NCBI GenBank assembly: GCA_013287855.1
Contig: JABDCY010000002.1
Coordinates: forward strand, 1-64,000
Length of the DNA: 64,000 nucleotides
Direction of reading: 5' to 3'
Source of the DNA: Candidatus Babelota bacterium
GTDB lineage: Bacteria; Babelota; Babeliae; Babelales; Vermiphilaceae
The notes beneath the pieces were generated by a model. That model searched no databases and was not told the DNA's origin. It was given only the letters and a program-made list of their open reading frames with translations. Every line of letters starts with the position of its first letter. The first letter of the stretch is position 1. This document shows positions 31,601 through 40,473 of this stretch, in pieces. The position numbers and the translations under genes were made by a program.

Positions 31601-33266
31601 TAATTCTGTTGAACCTCGTTCATTGACCGTGAGACCAAATGGTTCGCTTAACCTCATGTCATTTACCAGTACAGATACTATCGTATTCAAAGGTAATATT
31701 AATCTGGTATTTGAACCGGGTTCACGACTCATTTTAGGTACCGGTGTAACAGTGCGTTTTGAAGAAAGTGCACAAATTACTATTGAACCAGATTTCAGCT
31801 GTCATCCTGTTAATGGTACTTCGGTACAACAAACCAACTGTCAACGAGTTCGCTGGGTAGGCCAAGGTACAATAGTCTTGGATGGTAATACTCAAATGAC
31901 ACTTAACCGACATGCATACCTTGGTATAGAAACACTTGTCAGCTCAAATCAAATTCTCGAAGGGGATACCTGCAATCCTACCGATTTAGGTTGCACTGTA
32001 ACCTTGACCAATATTGCTCTGCAAGTTCTGGGTAATGCACAGGTACGACAAGGTGATGGCTTTGCTGTACCAGGTGGTATCTTGCAAGTGGGTAACGTCT
32101 TCACGCCATTTGATACTAATAATGGTACGTTTATCTTCAATCCGACAAATCCATTTACTCAGTCGCAAATATTCTTCTCCATCCTGATCAATGGATCAAA
32201 TGCAAGATGGCGCATGGGCTCGCAAGCAATGCTCGGGTTGGGTGTAGGTATTGCCAACGATGTTGATAACAGACAAAACAACTGGCTGGTTGATACCCTT
32301 AATGATGTGGTTTCAATAACCTTAACCTTCAGTGATGGTACCTTTGTCATGAATCATGCAGTTGATGGTACCAATCCTGCTAATGAGCTTATGGCTATTG
32401 GTAATACCGCTACTCGCTATAATCTTGAACCAACCGTTAACGAAGCGCTGGATGGGCTTGTCCTTGGTGGCGGCAACGTCGTACTTATCGACCCTGCGCC
32501 AATAACATCGGGCCCAACCTGTTTTGCAGATTGCACAAGCTTGCCATGCATAACCTCGGCATGCGTAACTGGCACCTCAATCTTTGCTCCAACAACGATC
32601 AGACCTGGCGTATTCCAATGCCCAGGAGGAGCTGGTGGATTATGCATAAATAGTTGTAATGGTACGGCATTCCCAGCATTTGCAGTTTCATGCTCAACGC
32701 TGGGTGGTCAGCTACTGCAAGGCGAACTTGATACTCAACTGACCCCACTAAGATCGCCAAATACTCGTACCACAAACATTAATGGTCTTGTGCTTCAGGG
32801 TACGGCAGTTGCTCCAATAGTACTTTCCACGTGCGGTGTTTCTGCGCCTCGGGTTCGCGCTTGCTTCTTGGCATCTTCTCAAGCAACTTCAGCAGGCTCA
32901 GGTGCTCTCCCGATTGATCCTGCAGCCGATCCAATTGTCAATCCATTGACTCCGCTTCAGCTCTTTACCTTGATCTCGGGTCCGAGTGTTACTAACCTTG
33001 ATCAATTTGCAGCAACGCTAGCGCCAGATGGAACTGCTGCCAAGAGTGTTCTCACTGTATTAAATGATTCTGGTACGATATTTAGAGATTCAGTATTAAG
33101 AATCTTAGATGGTAACGGTTTGCCGGTTAGCGTCACCAATTCCGCGGAATCTAATGGTGCGGTGCTTCTAATATCGCCGCGACTTGCTGCTGATAACACA
33201 CGACAAACTCCAGAACTACTTGAATTATCACAAGCAACGCTTCCTTCCGGTGCGCCAGTAAACTAA
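28677..33266 (+). CDS. Giant (1529 aa) secreted, probably beta-rich surface protein
   Basis: AAAAAAGGATGAGC upstream, signal peptide, long beta-strand/Asn/Thr/Gly-rich sequence. Confidence 0.75.
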   Translation: MRKNFLRTSLHLVCIGLLLTNARQILSGPCLGPIPWPGTSQTDTSLIINAGTTTLAAGGTTIRAASCDLTIQDTLPGSTVQGNGGGASVLYLMANNGHTITFNLANPLNFFGSVPAGANRELLIIVGTETPLNPGSVTFNVPDNTTVNSLVFGAAPGGSGTKLYLVMQEPNALPTNPFTALIFQRANAASANDATIEVGQGSLIGYLAPTSFLSGSEEIGTIFFNPTNIGSGGNFGKLNLLIDNGGGVAVFGSLITPFGTAVTSITLANIDPTILAGEGTSQGAIPTGAGFEVINVSSAGTVVPSFLVIDNQNQIYPSLKSDPFCCNLSTPTVSTGFVIGANGILAIDADAYVEYVGTATNTCLVSTCTQLSQSSIKPRNASALIIDGLSPRYETNCNTDPETSALILFAPFSGLYFVSGVDKNGVVENYNGVPFAINPALRTPGTGNFVLDVEGLLTVTTDDTQFPGRNAIEILSLAVNQTGGPVRQDVGAPFVFPMRTFQRDANGNYIQYNCGAFLINDRVNLFNVTLVHSDTCHQVFENDDVNSEPTYVGGEHWLLCGTGIRPKIAFYNSQFYVENSVALTGVDLFVPFGFPYYDDPSGNVSDFQFFQNGKVVDNCTGRQMILGTLIGSTACDSCTIISRDAHLDIFSDCVFPGPGRPPLELLLTTTWNTGLVTQGIGNGFPTQYDLQNIYLGWASNISIGREDSTDFGTNPELLIDGNYFSFSTRGGLTCTPDLSNVTGQGGIFVDTNGLISIAPFNRATFSAMVTKNRNGSVNLPKNQVFFNVREGVAEWRLDLTDPTQRVIIPANSTFETYTLNWLATTKDYANFMPYDTPTAYACSCPTVTRMNVSSLPTVAGEINKFILQGSRFGCPASLLVDCGWIKELVFLKEFNAGEEPTAVVVLQNEGRIGVGTDETDTDSIFAQTRFGVNGYQIIANGDGQIDLNQDMVIDNVCTILKGPDFNSTSTNRLIFNSVEPRSLTVRPNGSLNLMSFTSTDTIVFKGNINLVFEPGSRLILGTGVTVRFEESAQITIEPDFSCHPVNGTSVQQTNCQRVRWVGQGTIVLDGNTQMTLNRHAYLGIETLVSSNQILEGDTCNPTDLGCTVTLTNIALQVLGNAQVRQGDGFAVPGGILQVGNVFTPFDTNNGTFIFNPTNPFTQSQIFFSILINGSNARWRMGSQAMLGLGVGIANDVDNRQNNWLVDTLNDVVSITLTFSDGTFVMNHAVDGTNPANELMAIGNTATRYNLEPTVNEALDGLVLGGGNVVLIDPAPITSGPTCFADCTSLPCITSACVTGTSIFAPTTIRPGVFQCPGGAGGLCINSCNGTAFPAFAVSCSTLGGQLLQGELDTQLTPLRSPNTRTTNINGLVLQGTAVAPIVLSTCGVSAPRVRACFLASSQATSAGSGALPIDPAADPIVNPLTPLQLFTLISGPSVTNLDQFAATLAPDGTAAKSVLTVLNDSGTIFRDSVLRILDGNGLPVSVTNSAESNGAVLLISPRLAADNTRQTPELLELSQATLPSGAPVN

Positions 33267-33275
33267 ATGACATTA

Positions 33276-33307
33276 AGGAGTAGCTCTATAAAAAGAGCTA
33301 CTCCTTC
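33276..33307. terminator. Intergenic hairpin, possible terminator/attenuator
   Basis: AAGGAGTAGCTCT-ATAAAA-AGAGCTACTCCTT; weak T-tract. Confidence 0.6.
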
Positions 33308-33352
33308 AACAAAACGAAATAAAGGTATGTTATGAGTAACACAAGGAGAGCT

Positions 33353-35308
33353 ATGAAAAATAGAATTCTCGCGCTAACAGCTCTTTTAGGCGCAAGCTGC
33401 GGTTCGCTGTTTGCTACTGTCACAGAGCTGCGCACGCCACTGATGGTGGTGCAAGATTTTGGTCCATCGCACTATAGGCTTGGGCCGGTTGATGAAGATG
33501 CATGTTGGTCATTTGACACCTTCTTTGCATTATATGCACGTAGAGCAGATCGCGGCTTTGGCAATGTGTGTGGCACAACCCGCTGCACCTCGTCACTGTC
33601 TACTTTATTCTTTGGCGCTGATCAATTTGCGGTAATTCAGTCATTTGCTGGTGGTATGGGCAGTGTGCCAGGTAATATTTTTGTAAACATCTCAACTATT
33701 ACTCCGTCGTTCCATTATACCGAAAAAGGTTTGGCGGCTGGATTCCATGTTGAAAGCGACATGGGTTGCGGCTGGAGAGCTGGTGCCCGTGGTGTCTTGC
33801 CATTTAACATGAGTAGAATTGATCTAGATTTGGATTGTCAACCACTAGAAAATGCAGCAGCGCCAGTTTTAGAAGTGCAACAACGTGTTGATCCACAAAT
33901 ACCAGTACCAGCAGGCACAACTTTAGTTCCAGCTGGCGTATCGGCTGGTACGAATGTAGTCCTTAATCCTTTGACAACAACAGCCGCTGTGTATGCATAT
34001 CGTCTCGATTTGTTAACAGCATTACAAAGACTCGGTCTTAACCAATCTTTAGTGAATTATGCAAATCCGAATTTTAGTAATGATATTACGATTAACAGCG
34101 TTGATATAACAAATGTGACGACAAAATCTAATCAAACTATTCCACCGACTACATTTACAAATCCTGCAGGCGTCTTTTCATTTACTTTAGGTTTCCCGCA
34201 AAATGCAACGCGCTCAGTTTATGCTGTGCGTAGCACTGATGGGACTATAACTAGTATTCTTCCAGCACTTACGGGCAATTACACAGAACCTCAGGGTGCT
34301 ATAACTGCATTTGCACCAGATGAGTGGAGTATTGCTCGTGATGTTGCTCCTGATGCAAGTGTAAACGCTGATGGTTCAGGCGGTGTCAATGGCAACCGTT
34401 TAGCGTTCAATACCGGTACCAATTATTCTGCACTTGGTGCCAACCCTGCTGCGCAACGGCAGCTCTATATTATTCCTAATTCAAATGGTTTTGGTCAGCT
34501 TCTACCTATTGCATCGCAAATTAAGCAAGCAGTTGATAATATTATTGCACTTGAAGTTACAACTCTTGGTACTAATCCAGCGCTTCTCTTCTTACAACAA
34601 AATTGTATTGATTTATGTTCTGCAAATCGTCGTCGTTTCAATGGTCTTGGCGATTTTGATACCGATATTTATATTGCGTATGACCGCGAAGATATGTGCG
34701 GTTGTGGCGATGCATCGGCTGAATTGTACTTAGGTGTGCGTTGGCCAACAGGTCGTCGCGTGTGCAACCCTGGCTATGTGTTCCAAATTCCATCGGGCAA
34801 CAATGGACACTATGAAATCAAGGGTGAGTTAGACTTATATTGGAGACCATTTGATTGGCTTGGTATCCATACCTATGTAGCTGGGTATTATGCACTTCCT
34901 CGTGTTGAGCTTAAAGCTGCGTCATTCTTGGGTGCAACTATCAAAAACATCGGACCTGCAGTGTCTGCCCGCGTCTCGTGGGCGCATGTTGTGTACCATC
35001 TTGATGCTACCTTCTTCTCCCCATGTTTCTGTGATTTAGGTGTGATGGTGGGTTATGAATTGTATGCAAAAGGCAGAGACAAAGTTTGTTTCTGCAATGC
35101 TACTGCTCTTGATTTCAATGGAACTCCACAACTCCTTGATCCAAATATCCTGCAGTTTGGCACCAATGCGTTTAGTAATAAGATCCGTGGTGAAGTATTC
35201 CATCGCTGGGATTGTATAGATCTCTTTGTCAATGCTTCCCAAGTTGTTTCGGGTCGCAATATATTTAAAGAAACTGAAGCAAACTTAGGTGTACAAATCT
35301 GGTGGTAA
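33353..35308 (+). CDS. Outer-membrane beta-barrel-like protein
   Basis: ATG at 33353 after AAGGAG; signal peptide; aromatic C-terminus (NLGVQIWW). Confidence 0.7.
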   Translation: MKNRILALTALLGASCGSLFATVTELRTPLMVVQDFGPSHYRLGPVDEDACWSFDTFFALYARRADRGFGNVCGTTRCTSSLSTLFFGADQFAVIQSFAGGMGSVPGNIFVNISTITPSFHYTEKGLAAGFHVESDMGCGWRAGARGVLPFNMSRIDLDLDCQPLENAAAPVLEVQQRVDPQIPVPAGTTLVPAGVSAGTNVVLNPLTTTAAVYAYRLDLLTALQRLGLNQSLVNYANPNFSNDITINSVDITNVTTKSNQTIPPTTFTNPAGVFSFTLGFPQNATRSVYAVRSTDGTITSILPALTGNYTEPQGAITAFAPDEWSIARDVAPDASVNADGSGGVNGNRLAFNTGTNYSALGANPAAQRQLYIIPNSNGFGQLLPIASQIKQAVDNIIALEVTTLGTNPALLFLQQNCIDLCSANRRRFNGLGDFDTDIYIAYDREDMCGCGDASAELYLGVRWPTGRRVCNPGYVFQIPSGNNGHYEIKGELDLYWRPFDWLGIHTYVAGYYALPRVELKAASFLGATIKNIGPAVSARVSWAHVVYHLDATFFSPCFCDLGVMVGYELYAKGRDKVCFCNATALDFNGTPQLLDPNILQFGTNAFSNKIRGEVFHRWDCIDLFVNASQVVSGRNIFKETEANLGVQIWW

Positions 35309-35467
35309 GCTGATTTTAGTCAGGGCAATTGCTATGCAAATAATGTGGTGTCAAATAACTAAACGACAATCGCGCAAAGCTCTAGCAGTTGCCCTGATAA
35401 GTAGTTTATCAAGGATTATTAAAGTAAAAGTATGTCACATTTAAAATCAGAAAAGGGGAAACTCAAT

Positions 35468-37765
35468 ATGAGGAACTTGTTCTCACTCAACAACATAACA
35501 CGATTGAGCTGGGGAGTGTCGCTGACACTGATACTCAGTCTTAGCATGAGCGTGGTACAGGCCGATCCATCAAAAGCTAAACGCTCGCAAGAACAACGCG
35601 CAAAAGATGAACGCGCAGCGCGCCCGGATGCTCCAATTGCCGGTGTCGTAGTTGCAAGCCAATGTTTTAGTCCTGCTCCGTCGCTAAGCAATGCTTGTGA
35701 AGAGCAAATAGAAATTAACTGCTGTTTCACCGTAAGTAGCAAAATTGATGCTTGCTGTCTGACATTGAACAGCAAAATCGATAATTGCTGTACCACGTTA
35801 AATAGTAAAATCGATAATTGCTGTGTAACTCTCAACAGTAAAATCGATAACTGCTGTGTAACATTGAACAGTAAAATTGATAATTTAACCGGCATTGTAA
35901 TTAATGATTTTGGTGGTACGTTCACCGCACTTAATGCGTGTTGCACCACGTTAAATAGCAAGATTGATAACTGTTGTGTAACTCTCAACAGTAAAATTGA
36001 TAATTGCTGTGTAACGTTGAACAGTAAGATTGATAACTGCTGCGTGACTCTGAACAGTAAGATTGATAATTTAACCGGCATTGTAATCAATGATTTTGGC
36101 GGAACGTTCACCGCACTCAATGCATGCTGCACCACGTTAAATAGCAAGATTGATAACTGTTGTGTAACTCTCAACAGTAAAATCGATAATTGCTGTGTAA
36201 CGTTGAACAGTAAAATCGATAACTGCTGCGTGACTCTGAACAGTAAGATTGATAATTTAACCGGCATTGTAATCAATGATTTTGGTGGCACTTTCACCGC
36301 ACTTAATGCATGCTGCACGACCTTAAATAGCAAAATCGATAACTTGACTGGTATTGTAATCAATGACTTTGGCGGAACCTTCACGGCTATTAATAATCTA
36401 GGTTGCAGAATTCTTTGTTCTATTAGGACATTCTCTAATCAAATAAATAGTAAAATCGATAACTGCTGCACAACCTTGAATAGCAAAGTTGATAACTTGA
36501 CAGGTCTTGTATTCAATGACTTTGGTGGCACCTTTACCGCAATAGCTGCAATAGGCAGCTTTACGCAATGTTGCTTCACCTTAAACAGCAAGATTGATAA
36601 CTGCTGTGTGACATTGAATAGTAAGATTGATAACTTGACCGGCCTCGTATTCAATGACTTTGGCGGCACGTTCACCGCACTCAATGCATGCTGCACAACA
36701 TTGAACAGTAAGATTGATAACTTGACAGGTTTAGTGTTCAATGATTTTGGCGGCACGTTCACCGCAATAAATGCAATATCTGTTGCAAATGCTGCGTGTT
36801 GCTTCACCTTAAACAGCAAGATTGATAACTGCTGTGTGACATTGAATAGCAAGATTGATAATTTGACCGGCCTCGTATTCAATGACTTTGGTGGCACGTT
36901 CACCGCACTCAATGCATGCTGCACAACATTGAACAGTAAGATTGATAACTTGACAGGTTTAGTGTTCAATGATTTTGGCGGCACGTTCACCGCAATAAAT
37001 GCAATATCTGTTGCAAATGCTGCGTGTTGCTTCACCTTAAACAGCAAGATTGATAACTGCTGTGTGACATTGAATAGCAAGATTGATAACTTGACCGGCC
37101 TTGTGTTCAATGACTTTGGTGGCACCTTTACCGCATTGAATTCGTGCTGCACAACCCTAAATAGCAAGATTGATAACTTAACTGGTCTTGTGTTCAACGA
37201 CTTTGGCGCAACTTGGACAATACTTGCTGCAGGCTTTGGCACCTCAAACAGCAAGATTGATAATTGCTGTGTCACCTTGAACAGTAAGATTGATTCGCTC
37301 AATGGCCTTGTGTTCAATGACTTTGGCGGAACCTTCACTGCATTAGCAGCCGGACAAGCTGCAGGCGCTGCATGTTGCGTGACCTTGAACAGCAAGATTG
37401 ATTCTCTCAATGGCCTTGTGTTCAATGACTTTGGTGGAACCTTCACCGTGCTTAATGCGTGCTTCACCACATTGAATAGTAAGGTTGATAACTTAACGGG
37501 CTTAGTGTTCAATGACTTTGGTGGAACCTTCACGGCACTAGCTGCAAATACATCAGCAAATTTTGCGTGCTGCACAACCTTGAACAGTAAGATTGATTCG
37601 CTCAATGGTCTCGTGTTCAATGATTTTGGAGCAACCTGGACGTTGATTGGTAATACTTCTGACACTGTTGCACCTGCAACATTGCTCACGGTATTAGATG
37701 TGAATGCGACAACGACCTTTGATGTAATTCAATGGTTGAAGTTGATTTACTTTAAGGTTAAGTAA
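35468..37765 (+). CDS. Vicinal-cysteine repeat surface protein, copy 1
   Basis: Signal-like N-terminus, tandem CCVTLNSKIDN and LTGLVFNDFGGTFTALNA units, C-terminal cap DVIQWLKLIY. Confidence 0.8.
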   Translation: MRNLFSLNNITRLSWGVSLTLILSLSMSVVQADPSKAKRSQEQRAKDERAARPDAPIAGVVVASQCFSPAPSLSNACEEQIEINCCFTVSSKIDACCLTLNSKIDNCCTTLNSKIDNCCVTLNSKIDNCCVTLNSKIDNLTGIVINDFGGTFTALNACCTTLNSKIDNCCVTLNSKIDNCCVTLNSKIDNCCVTLNSKIDNLTGIVINDFGGTFTALNACCTTLNSKIDNCCVTLNSKIDNCCVTLNSKIDNCCVTLNSKIDNLTGIVINDFGGTFTALNACCTTLNSKIDNLTGIVINDFGGTFTAINNLGCRILCSIRTFSNQINSKIDNCCTTLNSKVDNLTGLVFNDFGGTFTAIAAIGSFTQCCFTLNSKIDNCCVTLNSKIDNLTGLVFNDFGGTFTALNACCTTLNSKIDNLTGLVFNDFGGTFTAINAISVANAACCFTLNSKIDNCCVTLNSKIDNLTGLVFNDFGGTFTALNACCTTLNSKIDNLTGLVFNDFGGTFTAINAISVANAACCFTLNSKIDNCCVTLNSKIDNLTGLVFNDFGGTFTALNSCCTTLNSKIDNLTGLVFNDFGATWTILAAGFGTSNSKIDNCCVTLNSKIDSLNGLVFNDFGGTFTALAAGQAAGAACCVTLNSKIDSLNGLVFNDFGGTFTVLNACFTTLNSKVDNLTGLVFNDFGGTFTALAANTSANFACCTTLNSKIDSLNGLVFNDFGATWTLIGNTSDTVAPATLLTVLDVNATTTFDVIQWLKLIYFKVK
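35885..37100. repeat. Tandem repeats, 33-bp base unit with 186-bp and 228-bp higher-order units
   Basis: TTAACCGGCATTGTAAT at 35885, 36071 and 36257 (186-bp spacing); GCAATATCTGTTGCAAATGCTGCG at 36773 and 37001 (228-bp spacing). Confidence 0.88.
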
Positions 37766-37786
37766 TAACCGATAACTAATGACTCA

Positions 37787-37820
37787 AACGAGCTACGCAT
37801 ACAACGCGTAGCTCGTTTTC
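37787..37820. terminator. Intrinsic terminator
   Basis: AACGAGCTACGC-ATACAAC-GCGTAGCTCGTTTTCTTT. Confidence 0.85.
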
Positions 37821-37962
37821 TTTAATCCATTTTTCTTTCAGTAAAAAAACAAATTAACCACTTCATTAATTGCAAGCTGGAAGAAACGCTTGACCTTGAA
37901 GTGGATAATTATTTATGTATAGCATGATGATACTTATCAAGAATATAAAAGGAGAGATGGTT

Positions 37963-38637
37963 ATGAGAAGATTTGCACGCAACGCTACAAAACGATTTAT
38001 GTGGGGAATCTCAATTTTCTTGCTTCTTTATCTAATAGAGTCTGCGGCACACAATGCCCATCAAACGCAAACTCGAGCAGTTCGCCCAGATGCGCCAATT
38101 GCAGGTGTGGTTGTTGCTAACGAATGCCAAGGTTGTGCGACAACGAGTTGTGCAAGCGCACTAGAACTTGCATGTTGTGCGACAGTGAGTAGCAAGATAG
38201 ATGCATGTTGTGTAACTTTGAATTCTAAAATTGATGCCTTGACAAATATAGATGTAGTAACGCAAGCATTGGTTATTTCATTGTTTGGTTCTGTTAATAT
38301 ACTTAACAATGTAGTTGCTGATGAGTTTAGCGGCACATTTACTGCGCTCAATGCATGTTGCACCACTTTGAATAGCAAAATTGATAACTTGACAGGTCTT
38401 GTGTTCAATGACTTTGGTGGCACATTCACCATTATTGGTAATGTCTATGATGCAGGCGTGCAAATTGCTGGTGGAGTAACACCATTTGCAGGCAGCACTG
38501 TACCATTTACGAGAGGCGCTCAAGTTGATGCAGCTAATCTGGATGTAATTCAGTGGCTTAAAACATTGTATAAAATGATAGCAGTGATGAACGTTCCTTT
38601 TGGTCCGACAGCAACGTCTGATTACATGCAGCAATAA
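37963..38637 (+). CDS. Vicinal-cysteine repeat surface protein, short copy 2
   Basis: GGAG upstream of ATG at 37963; PDAPIAGVVVANEC, CCVTLNSKID, FNDFGGTFTIIGN, DVIQWLKTLY. Confidence 0.78.
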   Translation: MRRFARNATKRFMWGISIFLLLYLIESAAHNAHQTQTRAVRPDAPIAGVVVANECQGCATTSCASALELACCATVSSKIDACCVTLNSKIDALTNIDVVTQALVISLFGSVNILNNVVADEFSGTFTALNACCTTLNSKIDNLTGLVFNDFGGTFTIIGNVYDAGVQIAGGVTPFAGSTVPFTRGAQVDAANLDVIQWLKTLYKMIAVMNVPFGPTATSDYMQQ

Positions 38638-38646
38638 CAATATAGC

Positions 38647-38698
38647 GATCATTAAAAAAGATCCTCTCAAAAAAAAGAGAGGGTCTTTTTTAACGATC
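38647..38698. terminator. Intrinsic terminator
   Basis: AAAAAAGATCCTCTC-AAAAAAAA-GAGAGGGTCTTTTTT. Confidence 0.85.
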
Positions 38699-38878
38699 AT
38701 ATATATTCTGTATGTGAATGCTTGACAGAGGAAATGTTTATTGTTTATGTATAACGTATGGTGTCAAAATAACAGAAAAAATAAAGGAGAAGTTCATTTT
38801 TTTTAGATCAAATTCAGGTCATTAATATAGTTTAGTAAGCGAAGTTTAAAGTTATTAAAAAAAAAGGAGAAGCTTTCG

Positions 38879-40246
38879 ATGAGAAGCATGACCAAAAACA
38901 AATTAGGTTTACTACTTGCATGTCTTGGTGCTGGATTACATATACCATTCCTGCAAGCGACAACGCCTGTTAATGCTCAACAAAACCAAGGTTGTCATCA
39001 AATAATAATTCCTCTTGCAAATGAAGTCGATCAAATTGGTGCCATAGTATCTCAACAAGATCAGAGCGGAACCTTTACAGCAATTCAAGCAGTACAAAAC
39101 TGCTGCACCACCGTAAGTAGCAAAGTTGATTCACTCAATGGTCTCGTGTTTAATGACTTTGGTGGCACCTTCACAGCACTAGCTGCCGGACAAAACAGTA
39201 ACAATGCATGCTGCACCACCTTAAACAGCAAGATCGACTCACTCAATGGCCTCGTGTTCAATGACTTTGGTGGCACCTTCACAGCATTAGCTGCCGGACA
39301 AAACAGTAACAATGCATGCTGCACCACCTTAAACAGCAAGATCGACTCACTCAATGGCCTCGTGTTCAATGACTTTGGTGGTACCTTCACAGCGTTAGCT
39401 GCCGGACAAAACAGTAACAACGCATGCTGCACCACCTTGAACAGCAAGATTGACTCACTCAATGGTCTTGTGTTCAATGACTTTGGTGCAACTTGGACCA
39501 TACTTAATGCGTGTTTCACGACCTTGAATAGCAAGGTTGATTCACTCAATGGTCTTGTGTTCAATGACTTTGGCGGAACATTTACTGCAATAGCTGCAGG
39601 ACAAAATAGCAACAACGCATGCTGCACCACCCTAAATAGCAAGATCGATTCACTCAATGGTCTTGTATTCAATGATTTTGGTGGCACGTTCACGGCACTC
39701 GCTGCAAATACATCGGCAAATTCTGCGTGCTGCGCTACCTTGAACAGCAAGATCGATTCACTCAATGGTCTCGTGTTCAATGACTTTGGTGGCACCTACA
39801 CAGCACTTAACGCATGCTGCACAACCTTGAATAGTAAGATTGATTCGCTCAATGGGCTTGTATTCAATGACTTTGGTGCAACTTGGACAATACTTAATGC
39901 GTGTTTCACGACCTTGAATAGCAAAGTTGATTCACTCAATGGTCTTGTGTTCAATGACTTTGGTGGAACATTTACAGCAATTAATGCATGCTGCACGACC
40001 TTGAATAGTAAGGTAGATAAGATATGCGGTATGGTGTATAACGACTTTGGAGCAACTTGGACCTTAATTGGTAATACCAGTGATGCATCGGCTATAGGTG
40101 CTGGTTCTGTAACACCTCCATCTGGTATTGGTTTACCTTATCAAACGGGAGCTTCTGTTGATGCTGCAAACATCGATGTTATTGCATGGCTTAAGACAAT
40201 ATATAGAGTTGCGGCATTTGCATCGGCGGGTAATTATATCCCATAA
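38879..40246 (+). CDS. Vicinal-cysteine repeat surface protein, copy 3
   Basis: AAAAGGAG RBS; CCTTLNSKIDSLNGLVFNDFGGTFTALAAGQNSNNA 36-aa repeats; cap DVIAWLKTIY. Confidence 0.8.
   Translation: MRSMTKNKLGLLLACLGAGLHIPFLQATTPVNAQQNQGCHQIIIPLANEVDQIGAIVSQQDQSGTFTAIQAVQNCCTTVSSKVDSLNGLVFNDFGGTFTALAAGQNSNNACCTTLNSKIDSLNGLVFNDFGGTFTALAAGQNSNNACCTTLNSKIDSLNGLVFNDFGGTFTALAAGQNSNNACCTTLNSKIDSLNGLVFNDFGATWTILNACFTTLNSKVDSLNGLVFNDFGGTFTAIAAGQNSNNACCTTLNSKIDSLNGLVFNDFGGTFTALAANTSANSACCATLNSKIDSLNGLVFNDFGGTYTALNACCTTLNSKIDSLNGLVFNDFGATWTILNACFTTLNSKVDSLNGLVFNDFGGTFTAINACCTTLNSKVDKICGMVYNDFGATWTLIGNTSDASAIGAGSVTPPSGIGLPYQTGASVDAANIDVIAWLKTIYRVAAFASAGNYIP
39182..39470. repeat. 108-bp near-identical tandem repeats
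   Basis: GCTGCCGGACAAAACAGTAACAA at 39182, 39290 and 39398. Confidence 0.9.
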
Positions 40247-40278
40247 TTAATTACCTAGTCACTTTCGAGAACGATACT

Positions 40279-40325
40279 AGAGAATCGAGCTACATGTTAA
40301 AACGTGTAGCTCGATTCTCTATTTT
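40279..40325. terminator. Intrinsic terminator
   Basis: AGAGAATCGAGCTAC...GTAGCTCGATTCTCTATTTT. Confidence 0.88.
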
Positions 40326-40380
40326 ATTCTATGCTAGTTTCATAAGATAATGTGAATTCGATATGGAACAATCTCTAGAT

Positions 40381-40473
40381 CCGGTCATGGTGAGTGATTT
40401 GCGTAGCTTTGCGAAGCAAATCGTATCGAACCACCCTTCGATATGCCGCTAAAGCGGCTACTCAGGATGACTG
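40381..40473. repeat. REPIN-like pair of inverted hairpin repeats upstream of metG
   Basis: CCGGTCATGGTGAGTGATTTGCG...TATCGAACCA then CCCTTCGATATGCCGCTAAAGCGGCTACTCAGGATGACTGG. Confidence 0.82.

Noticed and set aside
35419-36384. Minus-strand 321-aa ORF (LSILLFNVTQQ repeats)
   Set aside because: Antisense shadow of the LNSKIDNCCVT repeats.
35750-37620. Repeats with regular spacing that could suggest a CRISPR array
   Set aside because: Repeat and intervening sequence are both in frame, coding and similar to each other. There are no unique spacers and no cas genes.
36439-37689. Minus-strand 416-aa ORF (VPPKSLNTRPVKLSILLF repeats)
   Set aside because: Antisense shadow of the FNDFGGTF/NSKID repeats.
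39085-39795. Minus-strand 236-aa ORF
   Set aside because: Antisense shadow of the third Cys-repeat gene.
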